A stretch of DNA of 64,000 nt. Source: CAWGLW01 sp963823525 (lineage in GTDB: Bacteria; Pseudomonadota; Gammaproteobacteria; Steroidobacterales; Steroidobacteraceae). The notes beneath the pieces were generated by a model, which did no database searches, had not been told where the DNA came from, and was given only the letters and a program-made list of their open reading frames with translations. Made by a program: the position numbers and the translations under genes. Location of the stretch: the NCBI GenBank assembly GCA_963823525.1, contig CAWGLW010000001.1, positions 617,872 to 681,871 of the forward strand. Reading direction: 5' to 3'. Shown in pieces: positions 42,599-52,277 of the stretch (its first letter is position 1; every line of letters begins with the position of its first letter).

Positions 42599-42683
42599 GC
42601 ACCGCGGCGGCAGAACAGGCCCGAAACCGCGTCCGGACCCTTCCGCGCGACGGCCGGTCGCAGCGGGCGTCGTGCCGAAATGA

Positions 42684-43787
42684 TCAGAAGCCGATCCGGT
42701 CGGCGTAGCCGGTCATCTCGAGGTACCCACGCCCGGCCTGTGTGCCGTCAGCGTGCAGCAGCCGCACGGGACCTTCCCAGTAAATGAGCCCGGTCGAGGC
42801 GCGCGAATCGAGCTCCGCGTCATCCATCAGGGGCTCAACCTCGTAGAGCGACTGCCCGACGCGAAGTTGCCAGCGCACCGGGTACTCAGCCCCCGTTCTC
42901 GGCGAACGCCAGTGCCGCATCGCCGTCCATTCGACGGCCTCAGGGTCAAAGCTCTGCTGCCGGCCATCGACGTCGCGCGAGGTAGCCGCTGCCCAATGCT
43001 CATGACCAGAAATATCGCGCATCTGGAAGGCCATCAGGGCCCCGCCGTCGTCGAGATTGATGCCAATCCAGTCCCAGCCCTGCGCCTGCGCCTCGACGAA
43101 GTCGCCCGACCACTCGTGATCCAGCCAGGCACGGCCCGACATGCGTTGCCGCCGCCCGTCGATCGTGATCTCGCCCTCGGCCAGCAATTGCGGCTGGCTG
43201 TAGTAATAGCTGGCCGAGTCCGGCCCGGGTCCCTTGCGGCTGAAGCCCCGGTCGCCCTGGCGCATTGGCGATTGCGTCGGCGTCAGGCGCAGATCGATTT
43301 CGAAGTCATCGCCCGCAACGACTGTGCGATAACCCTCGCCCTCCTCGCGAAGCTGCCAGCCGTCGAGGTGGACGTCGGTCCGGCCTTCGGCCGCTTCGGC
43401 AAGACCGAACCCGGCCCGCGAGGCCCGCTCCGCGTGACGCAGCCGGCCCTGGGCGGGATCGGCCAGCGCCGCGTGCGCGAACAGGATCTGCGAGGGCGCA
43501 AACCGGCTCGGGTTGGACTCGGCCATCCCGGGTCGGACGCGAAAAAAAGTCACCTGGAAGCCCAGCGGCGCCTGCTGATCGCGCTCGAGCTGCCCGGTCA
43601 CGTACCACCATTCGATCCGGTGCTCCGGGTGAGCGCCCTCGTCGGCCGGAAATTGCAGCTCATACCCCGGCACGACGGCCGGATAGCGGATATCCGCCCG
43701 GGCACCCGGCCATCCGGGCAGCACGGACAGCACCAGCGCGACGGCCCGCAGCCAACGCCCCGCTTCAATGGCAGCCGGCGGGCTCAC
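42684..43787 (-). CDS. AttH/CrtC-type lipocalin-like periplasmic protein
   Basis: I start it at the GTG at 43787, whose bases overlap the permease stop codon (GTGA). This gives 367 residues and a signal peptide ending GARA-DI. The body has the AttH blocks HRIEWWYVTGQL, LGFQVTFFRVR, ILFAHAALADP, GDRGFSRKGPGPDSASYYYS, GRAWLDHEWSGDFV and GWDWIGINLDDG. The family is related to carotenoid 1,2-hydratase and binds lipids. Coupling to an ABC transporter suggests it accepts or delivers a lipid in the periplasm. Confidence 0.9.
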   Translation of the reverse strand: MSPPAAIEAGRWLRAVALVLSVLPGWPGARADIRYPAVVPGYELQFPADEGAHPEHRIEWWYVTGQLERDQQAPLGFQVTFFRVRPGMAESNPSRFAPSQILFAHAALADPAQGRLRHAERASRAGFGLAEAAEGRTDVHLDGWQLREEGEGYRTVVAGDDFEIDLRLTPTQSPMRQGDRGFSRKGPGPDSASYYYSQPQLLAEGEITIDGRRQRMSGRAWLDHEWSGDFVEAQAQGWDWIGINLDDGGALMAFQMRDISGHEHWAAATSRDVDGRQQSFDPEAVEWTAMRHWRSPRTGAEYPVRWQLRVGQSLYEVEPLMDDAELDSRASTGLIYWEGPVRLLHADGTQAGRGYLEMTGYADRIGF

Positions 43788-46333
43788 CAGTCTTCCTTCA
43801 CAGCACGAACCACGTCCGGTCCCATGGCCGCGCGCCCGCTGAATGCGGCCACTGAGGCCGAGGCCAGTACCAGCGTGCCGGAGAGCACCGTCAGCAGGGG
43901 CCATGGAACGTGCAGGTCCATGGTCCAGTGAAAGGACTGACGATTGACCACGTAGATCAGAATCAGGCTCACGATGGCACCGACCAGCAGCCCGGCCAGC
44001 ACGCCGACGGCACCGAGCAGCGCACCCTCGAAGGCGAGCATTCGCGCAACGTCGCGCCGTGTCACGCCGAGGTAACGCAGCATGCCGAACTCGCCGCGAC
44101 GGGCCAGCACCTGCGAACTCATGCTGGCACTGACTCCGAACAGGCCGATCAGCACAGCCACGGCCTCGAGCAGGTAAGTCACCGCAAAAGTCCTGTCAAA
44201 CACCCGCAGGGAACGGCGCCGGATCTCACCGGGCAACGCAACGTCGTAACGCCCGCCTCGCTGCAGGGCATCGCGCACCGCATTCGCCGCATCCTCCGGT
44301 GCGACGCCCGCCTTGAGCCAGAGCGCCGCGGTGGTCGCGCGCGAGTCCCCCGTATACCTCAGGAAAACGTCCCTTGGGACGACGAGCGCACCACCGGGAC
44401 GCTCGTAGTCCCGCCACAGGCCGCGCACGCTGGCCTTCAGTGCCTGACCTCCAAGCGGGAGATCAAAGACTGTGCCGACATCGAGCCCACGCAGATCGAG
44501 AGCCGCCTCAGAGGCCCACACGGGCACGGTCCCGGCCGGTGCCGGCTTTGAATCCGAGCGTCGCAGCGGCAACACTTGCCCTGCAGTGGACTCATCGATG
44601 GGCCTCGCAATCAGGGTCAGCGGCAGGCTCTCACCGGGCAGAACGATCTCCTGGAAGCGGACGAAGTCGACCCGCGCCACGCCGGCGAGTTCCTGCAGCA
44701 CGGCCTGTGCTTCGGCGTCGAGGTAGCCGGTCTGGTTGGCTGATCCGGCACGGACAAAAACGTCCGCCGGCAGGATGCGCTGCATCCACGCGTCGAGCGA
44801 ATGACGGAACGAGTAAACCATGATCGCCATGGCGACCATCAGGCTGAAACTGACCAGCACCGCCGCGACGCTGACGGCCCCGCGCTGCGCGGTACCGCGC
44901 AGCTGCGCCACCGCGACCTGGCGCCAGGCGGGCCCGGATGCCGGCAGATGATCGAATACGACGCTGGCGAGGCGAGGCGTGAGAAACACGGCCGCGAGCA
45001 GCAGGCAGGCGATCGATGCGTACCCCGGGAGGGCGATCCCGTCCATCGGCGGGATCGCGAGCGCCGCCAGAGCGGCCAGCGCCAGCCACAGCGCGACTTT
45101 GCCGTGCCGGCGGACTTCGACGGGCGCCTGGTCGCCTGACTTCAGTGCGGCGGCCGCGGGCACGCTGGCCGCTTCGCGGGCGGGCCCGAGCGTTGCGAAG
45201 ATCGCGCTCGCGATGCCCAGTGCAAAGAACACGAGACATTCACCGGGCCCAACCGCAAGGTATGGCGTGATGTCCTGGAAATACCCGGCCCCGAGGTCGG
45301 CGCCAAAGCGCGCAATACCGGCCCTGGCGACGAGGATTCCGAGCAGTACGCCAAGGCCCGAGCCCATCGCGCCGACGAGACCGCCTGCAATCAGCGAGGC
45401 CGTCAGTTGTTCGCGAACGGTCATGCCCATCGCGTGCAGCAAAGCGATTTCCCGGCGCCGGCGTGCGACGGCCAGCGACTGCGTCGCGTAGACAAGAAAC
45501 GCTCCGGTAAACAGTGCGACGAGCGCAAGCGCCGTCAGGTTGGAGCGGTAGGCACGCGAGAGCCGCACTGCATCGTCGGTAGCCTCGCCCGGTGTCTCGA
45601 TGGTCGCGCCCGGCGGAAGCAGTGCTGCAAGAGAATTGCGCACCGCGACAAAGTCCGTCCCGGGCCGGAGACGCAGGTCGACCCGGCTCAGGCGTCCGAT
45701 CTGCCGCAGGCGCCACTGCGCCGTGGCAATGTCGACCACGCCGAGCGGTTGCCGATACTCGCCGGCCGGCAGCAAGCCGGCGACCTGGAGCTCGACGACA
45801 TCAAGACCGACCTGGATCTTCAGTGCATCTCCTGCAACGAGGCCGAGGCTTTCGGCAGCCGCGGCGCTCAACCACACGGCATCGTCGTGCAGCAGACCGC
45901 TGCCGCGGTCGGCACCGCCTGCCCCGCCGCCGGTCAGCGCCGGATAAAAGCGGGCGGCACGGAAGGGATCGAGGCCAATGATCTGCAACGAACCGTCTCG
46001 ATCGACCAGCCGGGCGCGCACATCGATGACCGGGCTGGCCGCCTCGACGCCGTCCGCCCTGGCCAGCAGGGGATAGATCTGCTCATCAAATCCAGCGCCC
46101 GGCGCACGCACTGAGAGGTCGGCCATCCCGAACAGGCTGCGCGAGGCCAGCTGGACTTCCTCGGCCGCAACGCGATTGATCAGGTAAACGGAAAAGCCCA
46201 GCGCGACACCGAGCGCGATGGCGATGATCGCAAGCAGTGTGCGCCCCGGGCCCTGCCGCAAAGGCCCCAGGGCCGCCGCGTGCAGCAGCGCCCGGTTAAA
46301 GCGGGGCGGGGGAGCGACGGCCGCGGCGCTCAT
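43784..46333 (-). CDS. FtsX-type ABC transporter permease
   Basis: The 849-residue protein has a span near residue 30 (TLLAIIAIALGVALGFSVYL), a periplasmic domain, three spans at about 270-400, a second unit beginning QRGAVSVAAVLVSFSLMVAM, another periplasmic domain, and three C-terminal spans. This is the two-unit FtsX/MacB arrangement of eight to ten spans. It overlaps the ATPase gene by 4 bp (ATGA) and the AttH gene. Such transporters act on lipids or lipoproteins from the periplasmic side rather than importing small solutes. Confidence 0.92.
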   Translation of the reverse strand: MSAAAVAPPPRFNRALLHAAALGPLRQGPGRTLLAIIAIALGVALGFSVYLINRVAAEEVQLASRSLFGMADLSVRAPGAGFDEQIYPLLARADGVEAASPVIDVRARLVDRDGSLQIIGLDPFRAARFYPALTGGGAGGADRGSGLLHDDAVWLSAAAAESLGLVAGDALKIQVGLDVVELQVAGLLPAGEYRQPLGVVDIATAQWRLRQIGRLSRVDLRLRPGTDFVAVRNSLAALLPPGATIETPGEATDDAVRLSRAYRSNLTALALVALFTGAFLVYATQSLAVARRRREIALLHAMGMTVREQLTASLIAGGLVGAMGSGLGVLLGILVARAGIARFGADLGAGYFQDITPYLAVGPGECLVFFALGIASAIFATLGPAREAASVPAAAALKSGDQAPVEVRRHGKVALWLALAALAALAIPPMDGIALPGYASIACLLLAAVFLTPRLASVVFDHLPASGPAWRQVAVAQLRGTAQRGAVSVAAVLVSFSLMVAMAIMVYSFRHSLDAWMQRILPADVFVRAGSANQTGYLDAEAQAVLQELAGVARVDFVRFQEIVLPGESLPLTLIARPIDESTAGQVLPLRRSDSKPAPAGTVPVWASEAALDLRGLDVGTVFDLPLGGQALKASVRGLWRDYERPGGALVVPRDVFLRYTGDSRATTAALWLKAGVAPEDAANAVRDALQRGGRYDVALPGEIRRRSLRVFDRTFAVTYLLEAVAVLIGLFGVSASMSSQVLARRGEFGMLRYLGVTRRDVARMLAFEGALLGAVGVLAGLLVGAIVSLILIYVVNRQSFHWTMDLHVPWPLLTVLSGTLVLASASVAAFSGRAAMGPDVVRAVKEDW

Positions 46334-47016
46334 CGCCGATCCGCGGTCGGTCCGCGCAGAAACAGGCCATCGCGAGTGAGTTCATAGACCCGGTCGGTGG
46401 TTGCGGCCGCCATCGCCGAGTGAGTCACCAGTACACCGGCTGAACGGTCCCGAACGATCTGCGCACGCAAGGTCTCGAGCACGATCGCGGAATTCTCAGG
46501 GTCGAGATTGCCGGTCGGTTCATCGGCCAGCACCAGCGCCGGGCGATGGGCGAGCGCCCGCGCAACAGCGACCCGCTGCATCTCGCCGCCCGAGAGCTCG
46601 CGCGGAAAGCTCCCCGAGCGCCCTTCCAGTCCGACCGAGTGGAGCAGTTCTTCGACGCGAATCCGCGCCGGCTCACCGGTGATCCCGTTCAACGCGAGAG
46701 GCAGGGCCACGTTGCCGGCGACACTCAGGTGTGGAAGCAGGTGAAACGCCTGGAACACAAAGCCCATGCGGGCGCGGCGCAGCAGGGTTCGGTCGCGCTC
46801 GTCGAGCGCCACGAGATCCGTGCCTTCGAGCAGCACCGCTCCACTGTCCGGGACGTCGAGCCCGGCCACGAGATTCAGCAGCGTGGACTTGCCGACACCG
46901 GATTCACCGACGATCGCGACGTATTCGCCCGGCTCGACCGCAAAGGAGACGTCGCTCAACACGCGCCGGCCCGAGGGACCGCCGTAAGACTTGGCGAGCT
47001 GGCGAACATCGAGCAT
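46330..47016 (-). CDS. ABC transporter ATPase, LolD/MacB type
   Basis: The 228-residue protein has Walker A GESGVGKST (37-45), Q-loop VFQAFHLLPHL, signature LSGGEMQR, Walker B LVLADEPTGNLD and the switch His in LVTHS. These spacings match the ATPases that pair with FtsX-type permeases (LolD, MacB). It is first in a three-gene operon with overlapping ends: ATPase, permease, AttH-like protein. It powers the permease from the cytoplasm. Confidence 0.95.
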   Translation of the reverse strand: MLDVRQLAKSYGGPSGRRVLSDVSFAVEPGEYVAIVGESGVGKSTLLNLVAGLDVPDSGAVLLEGTDLVALDERDRTLLRRARMGFVFQAFHLLPHLSVAGNVALPLALNGITGEPARIRVEELLHSVGLEGRSGSFPRELSGGEMQRVAVARALAHRPALVLADEPTGNLDPENSAIVLETLRAQIVRDRSAGVLVTHSAMAAATTDRVYELTRDGLFLRGPTADRR

Positions 47017-47154
47017 GGGTTTAAATCGTACGCCTGGCAGCTGCCGGTTTCACGATCACACCGTCCCATTGGCCCTTCATCAGGCCTTGCTGTCTGCGGT
47101 CCGGCATTGGGCGGAACTCGTAGACGAAGCCCGCGCACAATAGCGTCTCGAAAG

Positions 47155-49002
47155 TCAGTCGCAGCTGAAGCCCTCGCCGTCCGACCGGCAAAGATCCGGC
47201 CAGCCACGCTTTTCCCAGTAATCCAGCAATCCGGACTCGCGCACCAGCCGTTCGAATTCGGGGCTGTTGCGAAAGTCACTGCGACTCGGAAGCCAGGCGT
47301 AGACCAGGAGGTCATCCGGTGTTGCATTCGGTGCGGTCAGCGCCTGCGAGACCGCCAGTTCGTACTCGCCGATGCGCAGCAGATCGTGCAAACGGACCGT
47401 CGCGGGATAGCCGGCCGCAGACGCGGCCAGAATGGCCGAACTTGCTTCGGCACGGCGCTTCGGATCGCTCATGGCAGCGTGCAGCAGTTCCGCGAAATCA
47501 GCACCCATTCCGACCCGCTCGGCGTATCGGCGGGTTGCGGCCAGCGCCTCGTTCGGCCTGTCCATCTCGTAAAGCACCATGGGCAAAACGGCGCCGGCCA
47601 CATACCAGGCCCCCATCGACTCGGCGACCTCGAGCTGCTCCAGGGCAGCCTCGTAATCGCCTTCGTAAAACCTGACCTGGCCAAAAACGCTTGCGATTCC
47701 CGCATGCGCCGGATTGAGTTCGTAGGCTTTGCGAATTTCATCGCCAAAAACGTCGAGATAGCCGGCCGCGAGGTTGAGAACACCAAACCAGTGATGCGGC
47801 GTCGGCTCATCCGGCTGCATCTCAATAGCTCGCCGAAACCCGGATTCGGCTTCGAGCCACTCGAGCCTGAAAAACCTCACTACGGCCTGCACGGCGTAGG
47901 GCTCGGCCAGCGTCGGGTCCAGTTCGATGGCTTTTGCCGAGGCATCCCACGCTTGATCGTAAGCCTCGGTGGCATCCACGTTCAGGTAGTTCGCCGTCAC
48001 GACATGCGTGCTCGCGAGCGCCGCCTGAGCTTCGGCGAATTCAGGGTCGAGTTCGACCGCCGCTTTGAGCAGTTCCAGCGCGCGTTCGATGTTGGGCCCG
48101 CTGCGCTGACGCCAGAGATGCCGTCCCTGCAGGAACAGTTCATAGGCGCGGGCGTTCTGCGTTGGCAATGCCCGCCCCACGGTCGCCGCCGCCGGCCCGC
48201 CCGTTGCACCGAGTTCGAGTTGCAGGGCATCGACGATTTCTCCTGCTATCTCGGTCTGTACGGCAAAGACGTTGTCCAGCGACCGGTCGAATGTCTTTGC
48301 CCAGATGCGGTAGCCGTTAACAACGTCTACGAGCTGCGCGCTGATACGCACCGAGTTACCGACCCTGCGAACGCTGCCCTCAAGAACTGCGCCGACCTTG
48401 AGCCGTTCACCGACCTCCGCCAGGTCCGCAGAATCACCCTTGAACTGGAACGAGGCCGTCCGTGCAGCAACCCGCAGGCCCTCGACCTGTGCCAGCGTGT
48501 TGAGAATCTCTTCCGACATCCCGTCGGAAAAATACTCGTTGGCCGGGTCCGCGCTCATATTGACGAAGGGCAATACCGCGATCGAGCGCGTAGCGGGCGC
48601 AGCGCCGTTCCCGGGAGGTTCCCGCGTATCCGCGATTTCGGGCCCGATTGCCTCGGGCGCGCTCATGAACCGTTCGGCCAGCAGCACAAGTATTGCAAGC
48701 GCAAGCGCGGCAATGATCATGCGATCGATGCGCCGTCCGGTTCGCGGTCGTGTCGACGCCTTCTGCGGCACCTCGCTGGTCTTGACAATGCCTTCCGGTG
48801 TTATCTCGTATACCCAGGAGATCACGAGCGCGGCAGGAAAACCAAGTAGCAGCAACAGCAGCACGAAGCGATTCGTCCAATCGGGCAAACTGAGCAAGGA
48901 GCCGATCAGGTCGGCGCCCTGCAGTATCAGCCACGATGCAACGCCATACAGTATGGCGACGCGAATTACGTTCCTCTGCTTTAGTTCGTTGATGAATGAC
49001 AT
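47155..49002 (-). CDS. Membrane-anchored TPR protein with TolB-like N-terminal domain
   Basis: From the ATG at 49002 (MSFINELKQRNVIRVAILYG) the 615-residue protein has two spans at about 15-60 (SWLILQGADLIGSLL; FVLLLLLLGFPAALVISWVY), one at about 97-117, and an FlgO/TolB-like domain (SIAVLPFVNMSADPANEYFSDG, LKVGAVLEGSVRRVGNSVRI). TPR repeats fill the C-terminal half. In related proteins this opening is often joined to a cyclase or a winged helix domain; here it stands alone. It probably works as an envelope scaffold or sensor. Confidence 0.88.
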   Translation of the reverse strand: MSFINELKQRNVIRVAILYGVASWLILQGADLIGSLLSLPDWTNRFVLLLLLLGFPAALVISWVYEITPEGIVKTSEVPQKASTRPRTGRRIDRMIIAALALAILVLLAERFMSAPEAIGPEIADTREPPGNGAAPATRSIAVLPFVNMSADPANEYFSDGMSEEILNTLAQVEGLRVAARTASFQFKGDSADLAEVGERLKVGAVLEGSVRRVGNSVRISAQLVDVVNGYRIWAKTFDRSLDNVFAVQTEIAGEIVDALQLELGATGGPAAATVGRALPTQNARAYELFLQGRHLWRQRSGPNIERALELLKAAVELDPEFAEAQAALASTHVVTANYLNVDATEAYDQAWDASAKAIELDPTLAEPYAVQAVVRFFRLEWLEAESGFRRAIEMQPDEPTPHHWFGVLNLAAGYLDVFGDEIRKAYELNPAHAGIASVFGQVRFYEGDYEAALEQLEVAESMGAWYVAGAVLPMVLYEMDRPNEALAATRRYAERVGMGADFAELLHAAMSDPKRRAEASSAILAASAAGYPATVRLHDLLRIGEYELAVSQALTAPNATPDDLLVYAWLPSRSDFRNSPEFERLVRESGLLDYWEKRGWPDLCRSDGEGFSCD

Positions 49003-49445
49003 CCAGCCGGGCACACCTGCAACGCTTGTCAACCGCCGAGGATACTAACGGAAAGCGCGAACCACGAACCTGAGAATACCGGCATCGAGAAACAGAAGAG
49101 CGGCAGGCAGTGTCACAAAGCTCCACCGTCTGTCGGCCCGAAGACGGGTCTCGGTTCGCAGTCGAACCAGAGACGATGGATTCCACGCTGAACGCCAATG
49201 AGTTGTGATCGGTTGCCGGATCGCCTGCACGTCTACCCACACCCCGGCCGTAAAATCGTTTCCCGCCAACCAGTTAAGTCGATCACGGCCCGATCGGCTG
49301 CCCGGCGGTGGCTCGCAGGCATGGCCCCGGCGGCGCGCGGCTTTGGACGACAAGGGCCCCGTGGCGGGTTGTCGGTATTACTCCGGACCCGAATCGTGGC
49401 AACCTTGCGGACCTGAGGCCCGCAAACCGACCAGGGGGGAGCCTT
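49003..49445. promoter_or_regulatory. Divergent intergenic region before the ATP-grasp ligase
   Basis: About 440 bp between divergent genes. I see no supported gene; short frames on both strands lack family similarity. Promoters for the TPR gene and the ligase gene must lie here. Confidence 0.4.
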
Positions 49446-49475
49446 GTGAACGAAAAACAGAAGACCAGCCAATGA
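49446..49475 (+). CDS. Possible 9-residue leader minicistron coupled to the ligase
   Basis: A GTG behind a very strong AGGGGGGAG site starts a 10-codon frame (MNEKQKTSQ, stop TGA). The stop overlaps the ATG of the ligase gene (ATGA), which itself has no good ribosome site. This suggests ribosomes load here and re-start on the ligase gene. The peptide itself has no known role. Confidence 0.4.
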   Translation: MNEKQKTSQ

Positions 49476-50992
49476 GTTGGCCGACGCCCGGCGGAGTGCG
49501 CGAGCTGGCGGCTTTCGAGAAGCTGCAGGGCCGGCTGCCGAAGTTGTTTCGCAAGGTGTTTTCCGACCCGCTTGCGCCGCGAACCGTGCTCGCCGTGCCG
49601 GCGCTGACAATGGACGACGACGTCCTGGCCCGGGTCGTCGGCGGCCAGCATTACGAAGAGCGGCAGCTTACGATGCTGATGCTGCTGCGGCTGCCCAATA
49701 CGCGCATCGTCTATGTCAGCAGCACACCGATCGAACCGACGATCATTGATTACTACCTCAATCAGCTGCCGGGCGTGCCGGGGCGACACGCGCGACAACG
49801 GTTGACGCTGCTCTCGGCCAGTGACTCCTCACCGGGTACGCTGACACGCAAAATACTCGAACGGCCGCGATTGCTGGCCAGAATCAGGCAGGCGATCGGC
49901 GACCCGGCGCTCGCGCACATGTCCTGCTTCAATGTCACCGAGTGTGAACGAACGCTCGCCGTGCGTCTCGGCATTCCACTTTACGGCTGCGATCCCGAAC
50001 TGCTTTATCTCGGCACCAAGAGCGGCAGCCGCAAGGCGTTCCGCGAGGCCGGGATCGAACTGCCGGAGGGTCATGAAGACCTGCGCGATCCGGAAGACAT
50101 CGGCGACGCGCTGGCTGCGCTCAAGCAACGCTCGCCGGATCTTTCCCGCGCCGTCGTCAAGCTCAACGACGGCTTCTCCGGCGAGGTCAACGCGGTGTTT
50201 TCTTACGCCGGCTGTCCGGGCGGTAACCCGAGTGCCTGGATCAAGGCGCACCTGCCGCTGAACCTCACCTTTGAGGCGACGGACATGCGCTGGGAGAAAT
50301 ACGTCGAAAAGCTCACCGACATGGGTGGCATCGTCGAGGAATGGATACCGGGCCACGATGTACGCTCGCCCTCGGTGCAGATGCGGGTCACACCGGTCGG
50401 CAAGCTGGAAATGATTTCCACCCACGACCAGATACTCGGTGGACCCACCGGGCAAATCTTCCAGGGCAGTACGTTTCCCGCCGATACGGCCTATGCGAAA
50501 GAAATCCAGACGCTCTCATCAAAGGCGGGCAAGATCCTGCAGCGCAAGGGCGTGCTTGGCCGCTTCGGGGTCGACTTCGTGTCGGTCAAGCGCAATAACC
50601 GCTGGAAGCACTACGCGATCGAAGTCAATCTGCGTAAAGGCGGAACAACGCACACTTACCAGTTGCTGCAGCTTCTCACCAACGGCCGCTACGACCCGCG
50701 AAAGGCGGAATTTCGCACGCCCACCGGGCAATTGAGGGCGTATTACGCGACCGACAATCTGATCAACCCGCTGTACCGGCGGCTGATCCCGGACGACCTG
50801 ATCGATATCTCCGTGCAACACGGCATTCATTTCGACCAGACCAGTCAGCAGGGCGTGGTATTCAGCGTGATCGGCGCGCTGCCGCGTTACGGCAAGCTTG
50901 GCGTCGTGGCGATCGCGGAAGACCAGGTCAAGGCGCGGGCCATGTTCAACCGCGCGGTCAACCGCCTCGATGCGGAGGCCGCGCTGGAGTAG
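49472..50992 (+). CDS. PGM1-like ATP-grasp peptide ligase
   Basis: The 506-residue protein (start MSWPTPGGVRELAAFEKLQG) has a pre-ATP-grasp domain at about 30-190 (TMLMLLRLPNTRIVYVSSTP, IDYYLNQLPGVPGRHAR) and an ATP-grasp domain after it: GTKSGSRKAFREAGIELPEG, AVVKLNDGFSGEVNAVF, VEEWIPGHDVRSPSVQM, and the metal-binding YAIEVNLRKGGTTHTY. This fits the ligases related to the pheganomycin enzyme PGM1, which join an amino group to a peptide or acid using ATP. The substrate is unknown. Confidence 0.78.
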   Translation: MSWPTPGGVRELAAFEKLQGRLPKLFRKVFSDPLAPRTVLAVPALTMDDDVLARVVGGQHYEERQLTMLMLLRLPNTRIVYVSSTPIEPTIIDYYLNQLPGVPGRHARQRLTLLSASDSSPGTLTRKILERPRLLARIRQAIGDPALAHMSCFNVTECERTLAVRLGIPLYGCDPELLYLGTKSGSRKAFREAGIELPEGHEDLRDPEDIGDALAALKQRSPDLSRAVVKLNDGFSGEVNAVFSYAGCPGGNPSAWIKAHLPLNLTFEATDMRWEKYVEKLTDMGGIVEEWIPGHDVRSPSVQMRVTPVGKLEMISTHDQILGGPTGQIFQGSTFPADTAYAKEIQTLSSKAGKILQRKGVLGRFGVDFVSVKRNNRWKHYAIEVNLRKGGTTHTYQLLQLLTNGRYDPRKAEFRTPTGQLRAYYATDNLINPLYRRLIPDDLIDISVQHGIHFDQTSQQGVVFSVIGALPRYGKLGVVAIAEDQVKARAMFNRAVNRLDAEAALE

Positions 50993-51043
50993 AGCCCCGG
51001 CAATGCCCTGGGGTGCGGCAGGCGGCGCAGGGCCGCGCACCGG

Positions 51044-51253
51044 CTAGACTTTTTTCAGGAAGCCGCTCTTCAGCACCAGCGTGCTGCGGCCTTCGCGGCA
51101 CTCGACTTCATCATCCTTTTCGGTCAGCCGAATCCGCTTGAAGACCTTGCCGCGCTTCAGGTTGATCGAAGATCCCTTGACCTTCAGGTCCTTGATCACC
51201 GTGACGGAATCGCCGTCGCTCAGTTCGTTGCCGTTGCTGTCCTTTGCCGTCAT
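51044..51253 (-). CDS. PhnA/YjdM-type domain protein (short form)
   Basis: The 69-residue protein (DSNGNELSDGDSVTVIKDLK, LKRGKVFKRIRLTEKDDEVE, LVLKSGFLKKV) is the C-terminal SH3-like domain of the YjdM (PhnA) family. The zinc-ribbon N-terminal half of E. coli YjdM is absent; such short forms are common. The name reflects historical proximity to phosphonate genes and does not show a phosphonate role. It lies 30 bp beyond sucD on the same strand and may be co-transcribed. Confidence 0.88.
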   Translation of the reverse strand: MTAKDSNGNELSDGDSVTVIKDLKVKGSSINLKRGKVFKRIRLTEKDDEVECREGRSTLVLKSGFLKKV

Positions 51254-51283
51254 CGTCGATCCTCGGCGTCCGCCTGCACGCGG

Positions 51284-52204
51284 CTATTTCTTTTTACGCG
51301 CCGTCTTCGCCAAAGTCGCTGACCTTGCCTTGCGGCGTGCCAGCCGGCGGGCAATCGCCGTTCCCATCTCGGCCGGCGAGCGAACCGTGCCGACACGAGC
51401 CGCCTCCAGCGCCTCGAACTTGTCCTGGGCCGTGCCCTTGCCACCGGAAATGACGGCGCCTGCATGGCCCATGCGTTTGCCGGGCGGTGCTGTGACGCCG
51501 GCGATGTAGGCGACCACGGGCTTGGTGACGTTGCGGCGAATGAACTCGGCGGCCGCCTCTTCGTCGCTGCCCCCGATCTCGCCGACCATGATGATGCCGT
51601 CCGTGCGCGGGTCCTCCTCGAACAGTTGCAGCACGTCGATGAAGTTCATGCCGCGCACCGGATCACCGCCGATTCCGATACAACTGCTCTGCCCGAGGCC
51701 GTTGTTGGTGGTCTGGAAAACGGCCTCGTAGGTGAGCGTACCGGAGCGCGAGACGATGCCGATGCTGCCCTTCTTGTGAATAAAGCCGGGCATGATACCC
51801 ATCTTGCACTCACCCGGCGTGATCACGCCCGGGCAGTTCGGGCCGACGAGCCGCGAGCCCGAGTCGCGCAGCGCGGCCTTGACCTTGACCATGTCGTTCA
51901 CCGGGATGCCCTCGGTGATACAGACGATGAGTTCGATTCCGGCGTCGGCCGCCTCGATGATCGCATCGGCCGCAAATGGCGCCGGCACGTAGATCATCGA
52001 TGCATTGGCCTCTGTGCGGGCAACGGCCTCGCGGACCGTATTGAACACGGGCCGGCGCAGATGCTTTTCGCCGCCGCGGCCGGGCGTGACACCGCCGACC
52101 ACGTTGGTCCCGTAGTCGATGCACTGCTGCGAATGGAACGTGCCCTGCTTGCCGGTGAAGCCCTGACAGATCACGCGAGTCTTCTTGTTGACGAGAATTG
52201 ACAT
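51284..52204 (-). CDS. sucD: Succinyl-CoA synthetase alpha subunit
   Basis: From the ATG at 52204, behind AGGAAG, the 306-residue protein shows MSILVNKKTRVICQGFTGKQ, the CoA-binding region, and the active-site histidine in PGKRMGHAGAVISGGKGTA. It pairs with SucC to convert succinyl-CoA, ADP (or GDP) and phosphate to succinate, CoA and ATP in the citric acid cycle. The basic C-terminal tail (ARRKARSATLAKTARKKK) is longer than in E. coli. It lies 73 bp downstream of sucC in one operon. Confidence 0.97.
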   Translation of the reverse strand: MSILVNKKTRVICQGFTGKQGTFHSQQCIDYGTNVVGGVTPGRGGEKHLRRPVFNTVREAVARTEANASMIYVPAPFAADAIIEAADAGIELIVCITEGIPVNDMVKVKAALRDSGSRLVGPNCPGVITPGECKMGIMPGFIHKKGSIGIVSRSGTLTYEAVFQTTNNGLGQSSCIGIGGDPVRGMNFIDVLQLFEEDPRTDGIIMVGEIGGSDEEAAAEFIRRNVTKPVVAYIAGVTAPPGKRMGHAGAVISGGKGTAQDKFEALEAARVGTVRSPAEMGTAIARRLARRKARSATLAKTARKKK

Positions 52205-52277
52205 GGAGTCTTCCTGGAGTGCGTGGAGGAGTGGTCGCGGGGAATCAGCCCTGGAGCCGATCCGGCCGGACTGCCGC

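Noticed and set aside
42753..43931. 392-residue plus-strand open frame
   Set aside because: It lies opposite the AttH-like gene and permease end, has no recognisable family and is rich in Arg, His and Pro as expected of a shadow frame.
46546..48849. 767-residue plus-strand open frame
   Set aside because: It is antisense to the ABC ATPase and TPR genes, whose families are certain. High GC content keeps the opposite frames open.
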